In this document: in pieces, positions 51,807 through 59,939 of the stretch
Layout: each line of letters opens with the position of its first letter
How positions within the stretch are numbered: the stretch's first letter is position 1
NCBI RefSeq assembly: GCF_023218175.1
Contig: NZ_JALPTH010000012.1
Coordinates: 62,001-126,000 of the forward strand
Source: Streptomyces lichenis
GTDB taxonomy: Bacteria; Actinomycetota; Actinomycetes; Streptomycetales; Streptomycetaceae
Length of the DNA stretch: 64,000 nucleotides
Direction: 5' to 3'
Notes under the pieces: model-generated
The model's database searches: none
What the model was told of the DNA's origin: nothing
The model's input: the letters and a program-made list of their open reading frames with translations, nothing else
Made by a program: the position numbers and the translations under genes

Positions 51807-53246
51807 TCAGAGGATCGCCCCCGGGGTGTAGCCGGCGGCCTCCGGGTGGCGCTTCGCGATCTCCTCGATCCGTGCCACCACCGCGCCGACCTGGGCGGCC
51901 GCCGCACCGGTGAAGGAGAGCCTGTCCGCCATGGCGGCATCGAGCTGCGCACGGTCCAGCGGGATACGGGCGTCCGCGGCGAGCTTGTCCAGCAGCTCGT
52001 TCCGCTCGGTGCCCTGCTCGCGCATGGCGAGCGCGGAGGCGACCGCGTTCTCCTTGATCGCCTCGTGCGCCTCCTCGCGGCCCACCCCGGCACGCACCGC
52101 GGCCATCAGCACCTTGGTGGTGGCCAGGAACGGCAGATAGCGGTCCAGCTCACGGGCGACCACCGCCGGGAAGGCGCCGAACTCGTCCAGCACCGTCAGG
52201 AAGGTCTCCAGCAGCCCGTCGAAGGCGAAGAACGCGTCGGGCAGCGCGACCCGGCGCACCACCGAGCAGGAGACATCACCCTCGTTCCACTGGTCGCCCG
52301 CCAGCTCACCGGTCATCGACGCGTAGCCGCGCAGGATCACCATCAGCCCGTTGACGCGCTCGCAGGAGCGGGTGTTCATCTTGTGCGGCATCGCCGAGGA
52401 ACCGACCTGGCCCGGCTTGAAGCCCTCGGTCACCAGCTCGTGCCCGGCCATCAGCCGGATCGTCTTGGCCAGCGAGGACGGGGCGCCGGCGAGCTGCACC
52501 AGCGCGGTGACGACCTCGTAGTCCAGCGAGCGCGGGTAGACCTGGCCGACCGAGGTGAACGCCTCGGCGAAGCCCAGGTGCCCGGCGATCCGCCGCTCCA
52601 GCTCGGCCAGCTTCCCCGCGTCCCCGCCGAGCAGGTCCAGCATGTCCTGCGCGGTGCCGACCGGGCCCTTGATGCCGCGCAGCGGGTAGCGGCCCAGCAG
52701 CTCCTCCAGCCGCCCGTACGCCACCAGCAGCTCGTCCGCCGCCGTCGCGAACCGCTTGCCCAGCGTGGTCGCCTGCGCCGCGACATTGTGCGAGCGCCCG
52801 GCCATCACCAGCTCGCCGTACTCGCCGGCCAGCCTGCCCAGCCGCGCCAGCACCGCCACCGTGCGGTCCCGCACCAGCTCCAGGGACAGCCGGATCTGGA
52901 GCTGCTCCACGTTCTCGGTGAGGTCGCGGGAGGTCATGCCCTTGTGGACCTGCTCATGGCCGGCCAGCGCGTTGAACTCCTCGATCCGCGCCTTCACATC
53001 GTGCCGGGTGACCTTCTCGCGCTCCGCGATCGAGGCCAGGTCCACCTGGTCGAGCACCCGCTCGTAGTCGGCGAGCGCCGCCTCCGGCACCTCGATGCCG
53101 AGGTCCTTCTGGGCGCGCAGCACGGCGAGCCACAGCCGACGCTCCAGCCTCACCTTCTCCTCGGGGGACCAGAGGACGGCCAGCTCGGCGGAGGCGTAGC
53201 GGCCGGCGAGGACGTTGGGGATGCGGGGCTTCACAGACGCAGTCAC
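51807..53246 (-). CDS. purB: Adenylosuccinate lyase
   Basis: A 479-aa fumarase/aspartase-superfamily enzyme of purine synthesis and the purine nucleotide cycle, with the signature GSSAMPHKMNTRSCERVNGL at about 282-301 (catalytic-loop Ser), TSRDLTENVEQLQ and AGRSHNVAAQATTLGKRFAT (general acid/base His). The GTG at 53246 (MTASVKPRIPNVLAGRY) matches the family N-terminus. TAGAAT 8 nt upstream and no ribosome site indicate leaderless expression. Confidence 0.96.
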   Translation of the reverse strand: MTASVKPRIPNVLAGRYASAELAVLWSPEEKVRLERRLWLAVLRAQKDLGIEVPEAALADYERVLDQVDLASIAEREKVTRHDVKARIEEFNALAGHEQVHKGMTSRDLTENVEQLQIRLSLELVRDRTVAVLARLGRLAGEYGELVMAGRSHNVAAQATTLGKRFATAADELLVAYGRLEELLGRYPLRGIKGPVGTAQDMLDLLGGDAGKLAELERRIAGHLGFAEAFTSVGQVYPRSLDYEVVTALVQLAGAPSSLAKTIRLMAGHELVTEGFKPGQVGSSAMPHKMNTRSCERVNGLMVILRGYASMTGELAGDQWNEGDVSCSVVRRVALPDAFFAFDGLLETFLTVLDEFGAFPAVVARELDRYLPFLATTKVLMAAVRAGVGREEAHEAIKENAVASALAMREQGTERNELLDKLAADARIPLDRAQLDAAMADRLSFTGAAAAQVGAVVARIEEIAKRHPEAAGYTPGAIL

Positions 53247-53254
53247 GTGACTGG

Positions 53255-53260
53255 ATTCTA
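53255..53260 (-). promoter_or_regulatory. -10 element of purB (leaderless)
   Basis: TAGAAT on the minus strand, with 8 nt between the hexamer and the purB GTG, places the transcription start at or next to the start codon. Confidence 0.6.
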
Positions 53261-53352
53261 CTGGCGGTTCGCGCAGCCCGGAGCCCCGGTCCGCTTCGTG
53301 CGTTGCTACGAAGCCGTCCCGCCCGCCATCACGGAACCCCAGCCCCCCACCG

Positions 53353-53590
53353 CACCAAGCCCAGGCCCCCCGCCACCACGGCGCCGAACCGGACACCGTA
53401 CGGGCTCGGGCCGCCCGCCGCTACGGGGCGGAGCCGGACGTCGTACGGGCCCAGGCCGACCGTCGCTACGGCGCCGAGCCGGACGTCGTACGGGCTCGGG
53501 CAGACCGCCTCCACGGGGCGGAGCCGGAATCCGTACGGGCCCAGGCCGCCCGCAGCCACGGGGCCGAGCCGTTAGGCCGCCCGCCGCTAC
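53353..53590. repeat. 45-bp imperfect tandem repeats between purB and the SGNH gene
   Basis: TACGGGCTCGG / TACGGGCCCAG blocks recur at 53398, 53442, 53487 and 53532 with spacing of 44-45 bp, plus degenerate copies on both sides. In the plus frame they encode 15-residue units of the type YGLGPPAATGRSRTS, but no real gene start or termination context supports translation. The last copy abuts the stop of the SGNH gene. Confidence 0.75.
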
Positions 53591-54393
53591 GGGGCCGAGC
53601 CCGGAGTGGTGTCCGGCGCCGGCGGGGCCTCCCAGGGCAGCAGCTCGGGGCGCTTGGCCGGGCGCCCGTCCCCGGAGGACCGGCCGGTCAGCCGCCGCCC
53701 GATCCAGGGCCCGAGGTGCTGGCGGGCGAACCGTACGTCCCCGACCCGCCGGGCCCCCCAGCGGGGCGGTACGGCCGGGGGCAGCGGTGCCCGCCAGTCC
53801 TCTTCGGCGTCCAGGCCCAGCACCTGCCACACCGCCTCGGCCACCCGGCGGTGCCCCTCGCCGGTCAGATGCAGCCGGTCCACGTCCCACATCCGCTGGT
53901 CGGCCAGCACCTCGGCGCCGTAGAGATCCACCACCAGCGCCCCGTGCCGGGCCGCCAGGGCGTCGATGTGCGCGAAGAGCTGCTCCATCCGCGGGCGGAA
54001 GCGCTCCATCACCGGGCCGTTGCGACCGGGCGAGCGCATCAGCACCAGCTGCCCGCAGGAGGGCGCGAGCCGCTCCACGGACTCCTCCAGCAGTCCCCGC
54101 ACCCGGCCCATGTCGCACCCGGGGCGCAGGGTGTCGTTGAGCCCGCCGACCAGCGTGACGACATCCGCCTTCATCGCGGCGGCGAGGTCCACCTGCTCGT
54201 CGAGGATCTGCCCGATGAGCTTCCCCCGCACGGCCAGGTTGGCGTACCGGAAGCCGTCGGTCCGGGCGGCGAGCCGCGCCGCCAGCAGATCGGCCCAGCC
54301 CCGGTAGCTGCCGTCGGGCAGCAGGTCCGACATCCCCTCGGTGAAGCTGTCACCCACCGCGACAAAGCTGTTGTATGTGGCATTCATCTCCAT
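53587..54393 (-). CDS. SGNH/GDSL-family hydrolase
   Basis: A 268-aa cytosolic SGNH hydrolase: block I VAVGDSFTEGMSD (nucleophile Ser), block II NLAVRGKLIGQ (Gly), block III TLVGGLNDTLRPG (Asn) and block V DRLHLTGEGHRRVA (Asp/His). It probably acts as an esterase or lipase-like deacylase; the substrate is unknown. The C-terminal 55 residues are Arg/Pro-rich. Start MEMNATYNSFV; an ATG two codons later is the alternative. Confidence 0.91.
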   Translation of the reverse strand: MEMNATYNSFVAVGDSFTEGMSDLLPDGSYRGWADLLAARLAARTDGFRYANLAVRGKLIGQILDEQVDLAAAMKADVVTLVGGLNDTLRPGCDMGRVRGLLEESVERLAPSCGQLVLMRSPGRNGPVMERFRPRMEQLFAHIDALAARHGALVVDLYGAEVLADQRMWDVDRLHLTGEGHRRVAEAVWQVLGLDAEEDWRAPLPPAVPPRWGARRVGDVRFARQHLGPWIGRRLTGRSSGDGRPAKRPELLPWEAPPAPDTTPGSAP

Positions 54394-54455
54394 GGCGAAG
54401 CCGATGCTACCGCGCGGTCGCCGACAACCGGAGGCCGCCACCGGAAAGCCCGGGG

Positions 54456-55346
54456 CTAGCCCTCCGAAGGCAGGCTCTTGCGGCAGGTGATCCAGCGGTT
54501 GGCGCTGAGCGGGTCGTGCGGCTCGCGCCGGGAAAGCCGGGGCGTGGGGTGGTCGAAGGGGGTCCGGGTGGTGGTGGCCCAGCCGAGGGTGGTCAGGGCG
54601 TCGGCGGTGTCGGGCCGGGGCCCGGGGGCGAAGAGGGCGAGGAGGTCGATGCCGAGGCGGTCGCGGGCGGCGGTGTACATGGGGTCGGCGCGGACGGCGG
54701 CGTACTCCGGCGCGGCCTTGATCTCGTACGCGAAGGTGCTGCCCGGCGCGCTGAGGGTGTCCAGTGCGGTGGCGACACGGAGCTCGATCTCGGCGGGCAG
54801 ATAGAGGAAGAGCCCTTCGGCGAGCCAGGCGGTGGGCCGGGCCGGGTCCAGTCCGCTGCCGAGCAGTGCGGTGGTCCAGCCGCCGCGCAGATCGACCGGT
54901 ACGGTGCGCCGCTCGGCCGTGGGCGCGGCGCCGGGCAGACCGTCCACCACCCGCTGCTTGAAGGTGAGGACGTCGGGGCGGTCGAGCTCCCAGACCGTGG
55001 TGCCGGGCGGCCAGGGCAGACGGAAAGCCCGGGAGTCCAGCCCCGCGCCGAGCAGCACCACTTGGCGGGCCCCGGCCCGGACGGCGTCGAGCAGATGGGC
55101 GTCCAGGACCCACGTGCGCAGCGCGAAGTAGCCGGCCAGGCGCTCCCAGACCGGGTCGCCGGGAGCGACCTGCGAGGGGTCGCGCGGCCAGTCCGCGCAG
55201 CCGGGCGCGGCGCGGACGAAGTGCTCGGCGTACGGGTCGACGGCGAGCGGTTCGGGCCGCCGGGCCTCCAGAGCCCGGGCATGGGCGACCAGCAGGGCGG
55301 TGCGGCCCACGCCGGCGGCGACACCGGAGACGTCCACGGCGGTCAC
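54456..55346 (-). CDS. LCMT/PPM1-type SAM-dependent methyltransferase
   Basis: A 296-aa class I methyltransferase of the TIGR00027/leucine-carboxyl-methyltransferase-like family: VVLLGAGLDSRAFRLPWPPG, TTVWELDRPDVLTFKQRVV, then TAWLAEGLFLYLPAEIELRV. In actinomycetes these often O-methylate secondary metabolites or acids. The GTG start overlaps the stop of the upstream hydrolase gene (GTGA), so the two are translationally coupled in a four-gene operon. Confidence 0.88.
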   Translation of the reverse strand: MTAVDVSGVAAGVGRTALLVAHARALEARRPEPLAVDPYAEHFVRAAPGCADWPRDPSQVAPGDPVWERLAGYFALRTWVLDAHLLDAVRAGARQVVLLGAGLDSRAFRLPWPPGTTVWELDRPDVLTFKQRVVDGLPGAAPTAERRTVPVDLRGGWTTALLGSGLDPARPTAWLAEGLFLYLPAEIELRVATALDTLSAPGSTFAYEIKAAPEYAAVRADPMYTAARDRLGIDLLALFAPGPRPDTADALTTLGWATTTRTPFDHPTPRLSRREPHDPLSANRWITCRKSLPSEG

Positions 55347-55981
55347 CGCTGCTCCACCACTGACGGCACCGGAGTGGCCGGCAAGGGCGATGCGGCAAAG
55401 GGCAGTTCGGACAGATCGGCGACGCGGGCCCCGTACACCCTGGCCATGAACCGCAGGATGTCCGCGTCGGCGAGGTGCAGGGCGGTGGTGCAGTCGCGCA
55501 GCACGGTGAGGTGGAAGCCGCGCTGGAAGGCGGTACGGGCGGTGGAGTCGACGCAGACATCGGCGAACAGGCCGGCCAGAACCAGATGGTCGATGCCGCG
55601 CCGACGCAGATGAGGCTCCAGCCGTTCGTCGAGGAACGCGTCGAAGACGGCGCGTTTGGTGAACACCTCCTCGCCCGGGCGAGGGCGGACGCCGTGGAAC
55701 TCGGCGCCCCAACTGCCCTCCAGGCACTTGGGCCGCTTGCCGAGCAGCGCGTCGCGCCGGCGCCAGGCGGGGCCCTGATGGACGGGGTCGCCGAGGAACC
55801 GGACGAAGAGCACGTCAAGGCCCGTCTCCCGGGCCAGCTCGACGGCGCGGACACTGTTCGCGGCGGCGCGGGTGAGGCGCTCGGGGTCGCCGGGGAAGCG
55901 GGCGGCGGCGACCGGACCCGCGCAGAAGTCGTTCTGCAGGTCGACCACGAGCAGTGCGGTGGTGCCGGCCGTCTCGGTCAC
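55343..55981 (-). CDS. Isochorismatase-like cysteine hydrolase
   Basis: A 212-aa protein with the Asp-Lys-Cys triad of the family: D14 in LLVVDLQNDFC, K109 in EEVFTKRAVFDAF and C143 in AGLFADVCVDSTART. Members hydrolyse isochorismate, nicotinamide, N-carbamoyl compounds and related amides; because Cys is present this is more likely an amidase/nicotinamidase-type enzyme than a classic isochorismatase. It overlaps both neighbours by GTGA. Confidence 0.9.
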   Translation of the reverse strand: MTETAGTTALLVVDLQNDFCAGPVAAARFPGDPERLTRAAANSVRAVELARETGLDVLFVRFLGDPVHQGPAWRRRDALLGKRPKCLEGSWGAEFHGVRPRPGEEVFTKRAVFDAFLDERLEPHLRRRGIDHLVLAGLFADVCVDSTARTAFQRGFHLTVLRDCTTALHLADADILRFMARVYGARVADLSELPFAASPLPATPVPSVVEQR

Positions 55982-57084
55982 CGGGCACCGGCCGTGGCAC
56001 TGCCAGGCGCGGTGCCCGGTGCGGGCAGGCGCGTCCCCGCGGGCGCGGCGAGCTCGGCGAGGACCGCGTCCACCACCTCGGTGGTACGGGCCTCCCCGCC
56101 GAGGTCGGGGGTGCGGACGCCGCGGGCCTGGACGGCGGCCAGCGCGGCCTCGGCGGCGGCCTCGGCCCCGGGGCAGCCCGCGTGCCGCTCGGCGACCCGG
56201 GCGGCGGCCCGGATCGTGGCGACCGGGTTGACCAGGTCGCGTCCGGCCAGGTCGTCGGCCGAGCCGTGCACCGTCTGGTACTCCACCAACTCATGGAGAC
56301 CGGCGGCCAGGTGGACGTTCTCCGTGCAGCGGTTCTCCTGCCGCTCTGCGCCGTACCGGTCGAGCAGCACCACATGCATGATGTCCGCCCACTCGTTCCC
56401 GGCGACCAGCACGGTCCGGTCCTCGGGGCCGTGGGTGATCAGGTTGCGGTTGACCGTGTCGGGCTGGAACAGGTCCACGGCGATGCCGAGCTCGTCGGAC
56501 ATGCCGCCCGTCCAGTCGTCCAGCGCACCGTCCAGCAGGTGGTACTTGTACGCCATCACGACCCGGGACGGCCCGTCCGGCCAGAGCGCGCGGGCGCGGT
56601 CCACGGCGTAGCGCAGAACCTGGTCGGTGACGGAGCGGCTGAACTCCATGGTCCGCACCACCGTGCCGGAGGTGTGCCGGTTCTCGCCGGTGTAGAAGCC
56701 CTGCGCCTGGTCGCGGACCAGCAGCATCCGGGCCGAACCGGCGGTGAGAGGTTCGACCTTGACGGCCGTCAGCCGTTGGCGGACCAGGTACAGCGACTGG
56801 GCGTTGATGGCGGTACGGAACACCGCCCGGACGCCCGCGGCGGCCTGCTCCCGGCAGAACCGCTCGTAATGCGCGGCGTCCTGCTCGGTGAGCCGGGCGA
56901 ACTCCCCGGTGCCGGCGGCCTCGGCGCGCAGCGAGACATAGGAGTGGTAGAGCCGTGGTGACCGCACCACCTCGACCCGTGTGCCGTGCAGCCCGGTGAT
57001 CCGATGCAGCACCCGTTCGAAGACGGGGGCGAGTTCCGGGCCGGTGCCGCGGCCGACGGCGAGGGCGATGAGTGGTGCGGTCAT
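55978..57084 (-). CDS. Isocitrate/isopropylmalate dehydrogenase-like protein
   Basis: A 368-aa protein of the beta-decarboxylating dehydrogenase family: MVMAYKYHLLDGALDDW corresponds to the catalytic Lys region, VLVAGNEWADIMHVVLLDRYG to the metal-binding Asp segment and VHGSADDLAGRDLVNPVATI to the NAD-binding loop (normally HGSAPDIAGKGIANP). The N-terminal half is divergent (RSPRLYHSYVSLRAEAAGTG, VFRTAINAQSLYLVRQRL). It is therefore likely an active relative with a non-standard substrate and not leuB or icd. It starts 27 bp after the EF-hand gene and overlaps the hydrolase gene (GTGA). Confidence 0.85.
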   Translation of the reverse strand: MTAPLIALAVGRGTGPELAPVFERVLHRITGLHGTRVEVVRSPRLYHSYVSLRAEAAGTGEFARLTEQDAAHYERFCREQAAAGVRAVFRTAINAQSLYLVRQRLTAVKVEPLTAGSARMLLVRDQAQGFYTGENRHTSGTVVRTMEFSRSVTDQVLRYAVDRARALWPDGPSRVVMAYKYHLLDGALDDWTGGMSDELGIAVDLFQPDTVNRNLITHGPEDRTVLVAGNEWADIMHVVLLDRYGAERQENRCTENVHLAAGLHELVEYQTVHGSADDLAGRDLVNPVATIRAAARVAERHAGCPGAEAAAEAALAAVQARGVRTPDLGGEARTTEVVDAVLAELAAPAGTRLPAPGTAPGSATAGAR

Positions 57085-57111
57085 ACGGGACTCCTACGAG
57101 GTGGGTGCGGG

Positions 57112-57651
57112 TCAGGCGGGGGTCGGGACGAGCTGGTCGCCCGGGATGCCGGCCTTCTCGGGGGAGTAGTAGTCGCGGATGCCGTCGGCCCAGGTGGGGA
57201 CGGCGATCCGGTCGCCGGAGTCCGGCCCGAAGGCGCCGAACAGCGCCTCGGTGTTGGCCTCCTCGAACCCGATCGCGGTCATCAGGGCGAGGAAGCGGGA
57301 CCGCTCGATCAGCCCGTCGTCGTCGGGGTCGCCGAGCGCGGCCAGGGCGTCGGCGAAGTCGGAGGCGGTGGCGCCGAAGAGCTCGGGGTTCAGCACGAAG
57401 CCTCGGAACTCCTCGGGGCTGATCACCCCGTCGTCGTTGGCGTCCAGCGCCGCGGACAGCACCTCCCAGTAGCGCCGGAGGCTGTCGGCCAGCGCCTGGC
57501 GGGCGGTCTCGGAGGAGTCCGCGGCGACCGCCAGGACCCGCGCGCTCATCAGGTCGAAGTCTTCGGCTTCGAGCACCCCGTTGCCGTTGGCGTCGAACAG
57601 GCTGAACACCAGCGCGGCGCGCCGGTGGGCCTCGTGTACCTCGTGGGCCAT
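57112..57651 (-). CDS. EF-hand calcium-binding protein (calerythrin/CabD-like)
   Basis: A 179-aa protein with EF-hand loops DANGNGVLEAED (20-31), DANDDGVISPEE (70-81) and DPDDDGLIERSR (108-119; the last position is not Glu). A degenerate fourth loop, GPDSGDRIAVPT, follows. The spacing matches the sarcoplasmic/calerythrin type found in actinomycetes, presumably a calcium buffer or sensor. The ATG has GAGGGAGAG upstream. It is the first gene of a four-gene operon, so calcium may modulate the enzymes encoded after it, or it may be an enzyme subunit. Confidence 0.9.
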   Translation of the reverse strand: MAHEVHEAHRRAALVFSLFDANGNGVLEAEDFDLMSARVLAVAADSSETARQALADSLRRYWEVLSAALDANDDGVISPEEFRGFVLNPELFGATASDFADALAALGDPDDDGLIERSRFLALMTAIGFEEANTEALFGAFGPDSGDRIAVPTWADGIRDYYSPEKAGIPGDQLVPTPA

Positions 57652-57959
57652 GGTGTTCTCTCCCTCGCAGCGGCCCCGCCTCGGACGGCAGGGCACCCGG
57701 CCCGGCGGCGATCCTCCGACCGGCCGGGACGTCCACTGTGCGCGCCGCGCACGGGACGTGGAGACAAAACTGACGTACCGTCACTCGCCAGAGTGACGGT
57801 TGCGGCCCGGCCCACACCCCCGCCCCCCGGGGGGCCGAGAGTCCAGGCGGATCCTCCGCGGCCGCCCTGGGAGATCGGGCAACTGGCCTTGCTACGACAG
57901 CCTGTGATCGGCTTCGGCAGCCGTTGATCGCTGGCGTGCCTGCTGATTGGGTGACCGGC
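57652..57959. other. Divergent promoter region of the EF-hand operon and a GNAT gene
   Basis: About 310 bp. It contains the operator-like palindromes at 57771-57799. An AAAACTG/CAGTTTTG patch next to them is the only AT-richer part. No small gene is supported. Confidence 0.5.
57771..57799. promoter_or_regulatory. Operator-like overlapping palindromes
   Basis: CCGTCACTC-GCCA-GAGTGACGG (57778-57799) is a perfect 9-bp inverted repeat. It overlaps a second palindrome, TGACG-TAC-CGTCA (57771-57783), giving three alternating TGACG/CGTCA half-sites. It lies 120-150 bp upstream of the EF-hand gene and 160-190 bp upstream of the GNAT gene. A dimeric regulator, for example TetR- or GntR-type, would fit. 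Confidence 0.55.
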
Positions 57960-58529
57960 ATGACCGAGCTCGGATCCGTCGCCTGGCCACCTGTCCCGAT
58001 CAGGACCGAGAGGCTTGTGCTCCGTGCGCCCGAGGCGCGTGACCGTGCGGCGTTCGTCGAGTTGCTGACGTCGCCGGAGGTGCACACCTACCTCGGCGGT
58101 CCTCGCCCGCGTGACCAGCTTGAGCGGGAGATGCCCGGGGTGCCCGAGCAGTGGCCCGGGAGTTTCGTGGTCGATCTGGAGGGGGCGATGATCGGCCAGG
58201 TCCTGCTCCGGAGAGCCACGGAGCACCGCCGCCCGGCTGCGGTAGGGAAGGTCGATCTCGGCTATCTGCTCCTGCCGCGAGCGTGGGGTCACGGGTACGC
58301 CGCCGAGGCGTGCGCGGCGGCACTCGACTGGCTCGCCGGTGCCCCTCCCGGCGAGCCGGTGGTGCTTGCCACCCAGACCGCCAACGTCCGGTCGATGCGC
58401 CTAGCGGTGAAGCTGGGATTCGCGGAGGTGGAGCGGTTCCAGGCGTGGGGCGCCGAGCAGTGGCTCGGGCTACGGCCCCCGGGTCACGCCTTCCAAGTGA
58501 GCGCGTTCTCGGTAGCGCGGATCCGTTGA
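57960..58529 (+). CDS. GNAT N-acetyltransferase (RimJ/RimL-like)
   Basis: A 189-aa acetyltransferase: IRTERLVLRAPEARDRAAFV at the start, VGKVDLGYLLLPRAWGHGYA (acetyl-CoA loop R-x-W-G-x-G-Y-A) and TANVRSMRLAVKLGFAEVE. This is the RimJ-type arrangement; the substrate could be a ribosomal protein, an antibiotic or a small amine. ATG at 57960. The longer frame from 57924 is possible but unlike the family. Confidence 0.87.
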   Translation: MTELGSVAWPPVPIRTERLVLRAPEARDRAAFVELLTSPEVHTYLGGPRPRDQLEREMPGVPEQWPGSFVVDLEGAMIGQVLLRRATEHRRPAAVGKVDLGYLLLPRAWGHGYAAEACAAALDWLAGAPPGEPVVLATQTANVRSMRLAVKLGFAEVERFQAWGAEQWLGLRPPGHAFQVSAFSVARIR

Positions 58530-58922
58530 GCGGATGGGGACGGGCGGGGCGGGGCCGTGCTGTCCGGGGCCTTCGCCGCTGCTGCCGGCTGGCCTGCGCC
58601 TGCGCCGCTCGGCTTCCTTGTCCTCTCGTGCCGCCGGGCCGCTTCTGCTGTGCTGCCCCGCCGCCTCCGCCATGCCGTCCGGCTCCCGCCGCCCGTGCTG
58701 TCTGGCCGGCTTCTCCTGTGCCGCCCGGCCGCTCCTTTCGTGCCGCCCGGCGTCCTCCTCCCGTGTCATCAGGCCTGCGCCCGTGCCGTTCGGCTTCGTT
58801 CTCCCGTGCCGCCCGGCCCCTTTGACTTCCTATTTGGGCAACGAATGGAAGGGGTGGGGGAGTGCCCGGGTTTGGCGGGTTGGCGAGTGTTCGCCATGTG
58901 TGGGGGAGTGCTGCGGGGGTGG
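58530..58922. other. Low-complexity GC-rich intergenic region
   Basis: About 390 bp with recurring TGCCGCCCGGC / TGCTGTGCTGCC-type motifs and Arg/Pro/Ser-rich translations in all frames. A short CTTCCTATTTGGGCAACG patch at about 58826 is AT-richer. No gene is supported. Confidence 0.45.
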
Positions 58923-59939
58923 TCAGGAGGCGGGGCGGCCTACCAGTTCGCGGAGGACGTCTTCCATGGTGACCAGTCCGGCGAGTCGGCCGTCCTCGTC
59001 CAGTACGGCGGCGAGGTGGGTGCGGCTGCGGCGCATGGCGGTCAGTACGTCGTCCAGCGGGGTGGCGGCGCGGACGCGGGCGATGGGGCGCATGGCGGTG
59101 ACCGGGAAGGGGAGGTCGCGCAGGGTGATGTCCAGGGCGTCCTTCACATGGAGGTAGCCCAGGATGTGGCGGGTGGTGTCGAGCACGGGGAAGCGGGAGA
59201 ACCCGGACTCGGCGGCCAGGGTCTCCAACTCCTCGGGGGTGGTGCCCACCCGTGCGTAGCGGACCTGGTCCACCGGCATCACCACGTCGCGCACCGGGCG
59301 GCGGCCCAGCTCCAGGGCGTCGTGGAGCCGCTCGGTCGCCCGGTCGTCCAGCAGCCCGGCGTCGCTGGCGTCGGTGACCATGCGGGCCAGCTCGTCGTCC
59401 GAGAAGGTCGCCGACACCTCGTCCTTCGCCTCCACCCGCAGCAGCTTCAGCAGCCCGTTGGCGAAGGCGTTGATGGTGAAGATGACCGGGCGCAGGGCGC
59501 GGGCCAGTGCCACCAGGGGCGGGCCGAGCAGAAGCGCGGTCCGGGTGGGTTCGGCGAGGGCGATGTTCTTGGGCACCATCTCGCCGAGGAGCATATGGAG
59601 GTAGGTCGCCACGGAGAGGGCGATGGCGAAGGAGAGGACGTGCACCAGTCCGCCCGGGACGCCGACGGCATCGAACAGCGGCTCCAGCAGGTGCGCGATG
59701 GCCGGCTCGGCGACCACGCCCAGCACCAGGGTGGACAGAGTGATACCGAGTTGGGCGGCCGCGAGCAGCGCCGAGACATGCTCCAGCCCCCACACCACGC
59801 TGCGCGCCCGGCGGTCGCCCTGCTCGGCGGCCGGCTCGATCTGGCTGCGCCGCACCGAGATCAGGGCGAACTCCGCGCCCACGAAGAACGCGTTCACGGC
59901 GAGCGTCAGCAGGCCGATGAGGAGTTGGATCGCGGTCAT
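58923..59939 (-). CDS. CNNM/CorC-type (DUF21 + CBS) membrane protein, short form
   Basis: A 338-aa protein with an N-terminal DUF21 membrane domain (three to four helices; NAFFVGAEFALISVRRSQIE, GEMVPKNIALAEP) and a CBS pair (VMPVDQVRYARVGTTPEELE, GYLHVKDALDI, LVTMEDVLRELVG). It lacks the C-terminal CorC_HlyC domain found in its upstream neighbour. CNNM/CorC proteins are linked to Mg2+ and Na+ transport; the role is inferred. It overlaps the upstream gene by ATGA, so the pair is translationally coupled and may form a heterodimer. Confidence 0.92.
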   Translation of the reverse strand: MTAIQLLIGLLTLAVNAFFVGAEFALISVRRSQIEPAAEQGDRRARSVVWGLEHVSALLAAAQLGITLSTLVLGVVAEPAIAHLLEPLFDAVGVPGGLVHVLSFAIALSVATYLHMLLGEMVPKNIALAEPTRTALLLGPPLVALARALRPVIFTINAFANGLLKLLRVEAKDEVSATFSDDELARMVTDASDAGLLDDRATERLHDALELGRRPVRDVVMPVDQVRYARVGTTPEELETLAAESGFSRFPVLDTTRHILGYLHVKDALDITLRDLPFPVTAMRPIARVRAATPLDDVLTAMRRSRTHLAAVLDEDGRLAGLVTMEDVLRELVGRPAS

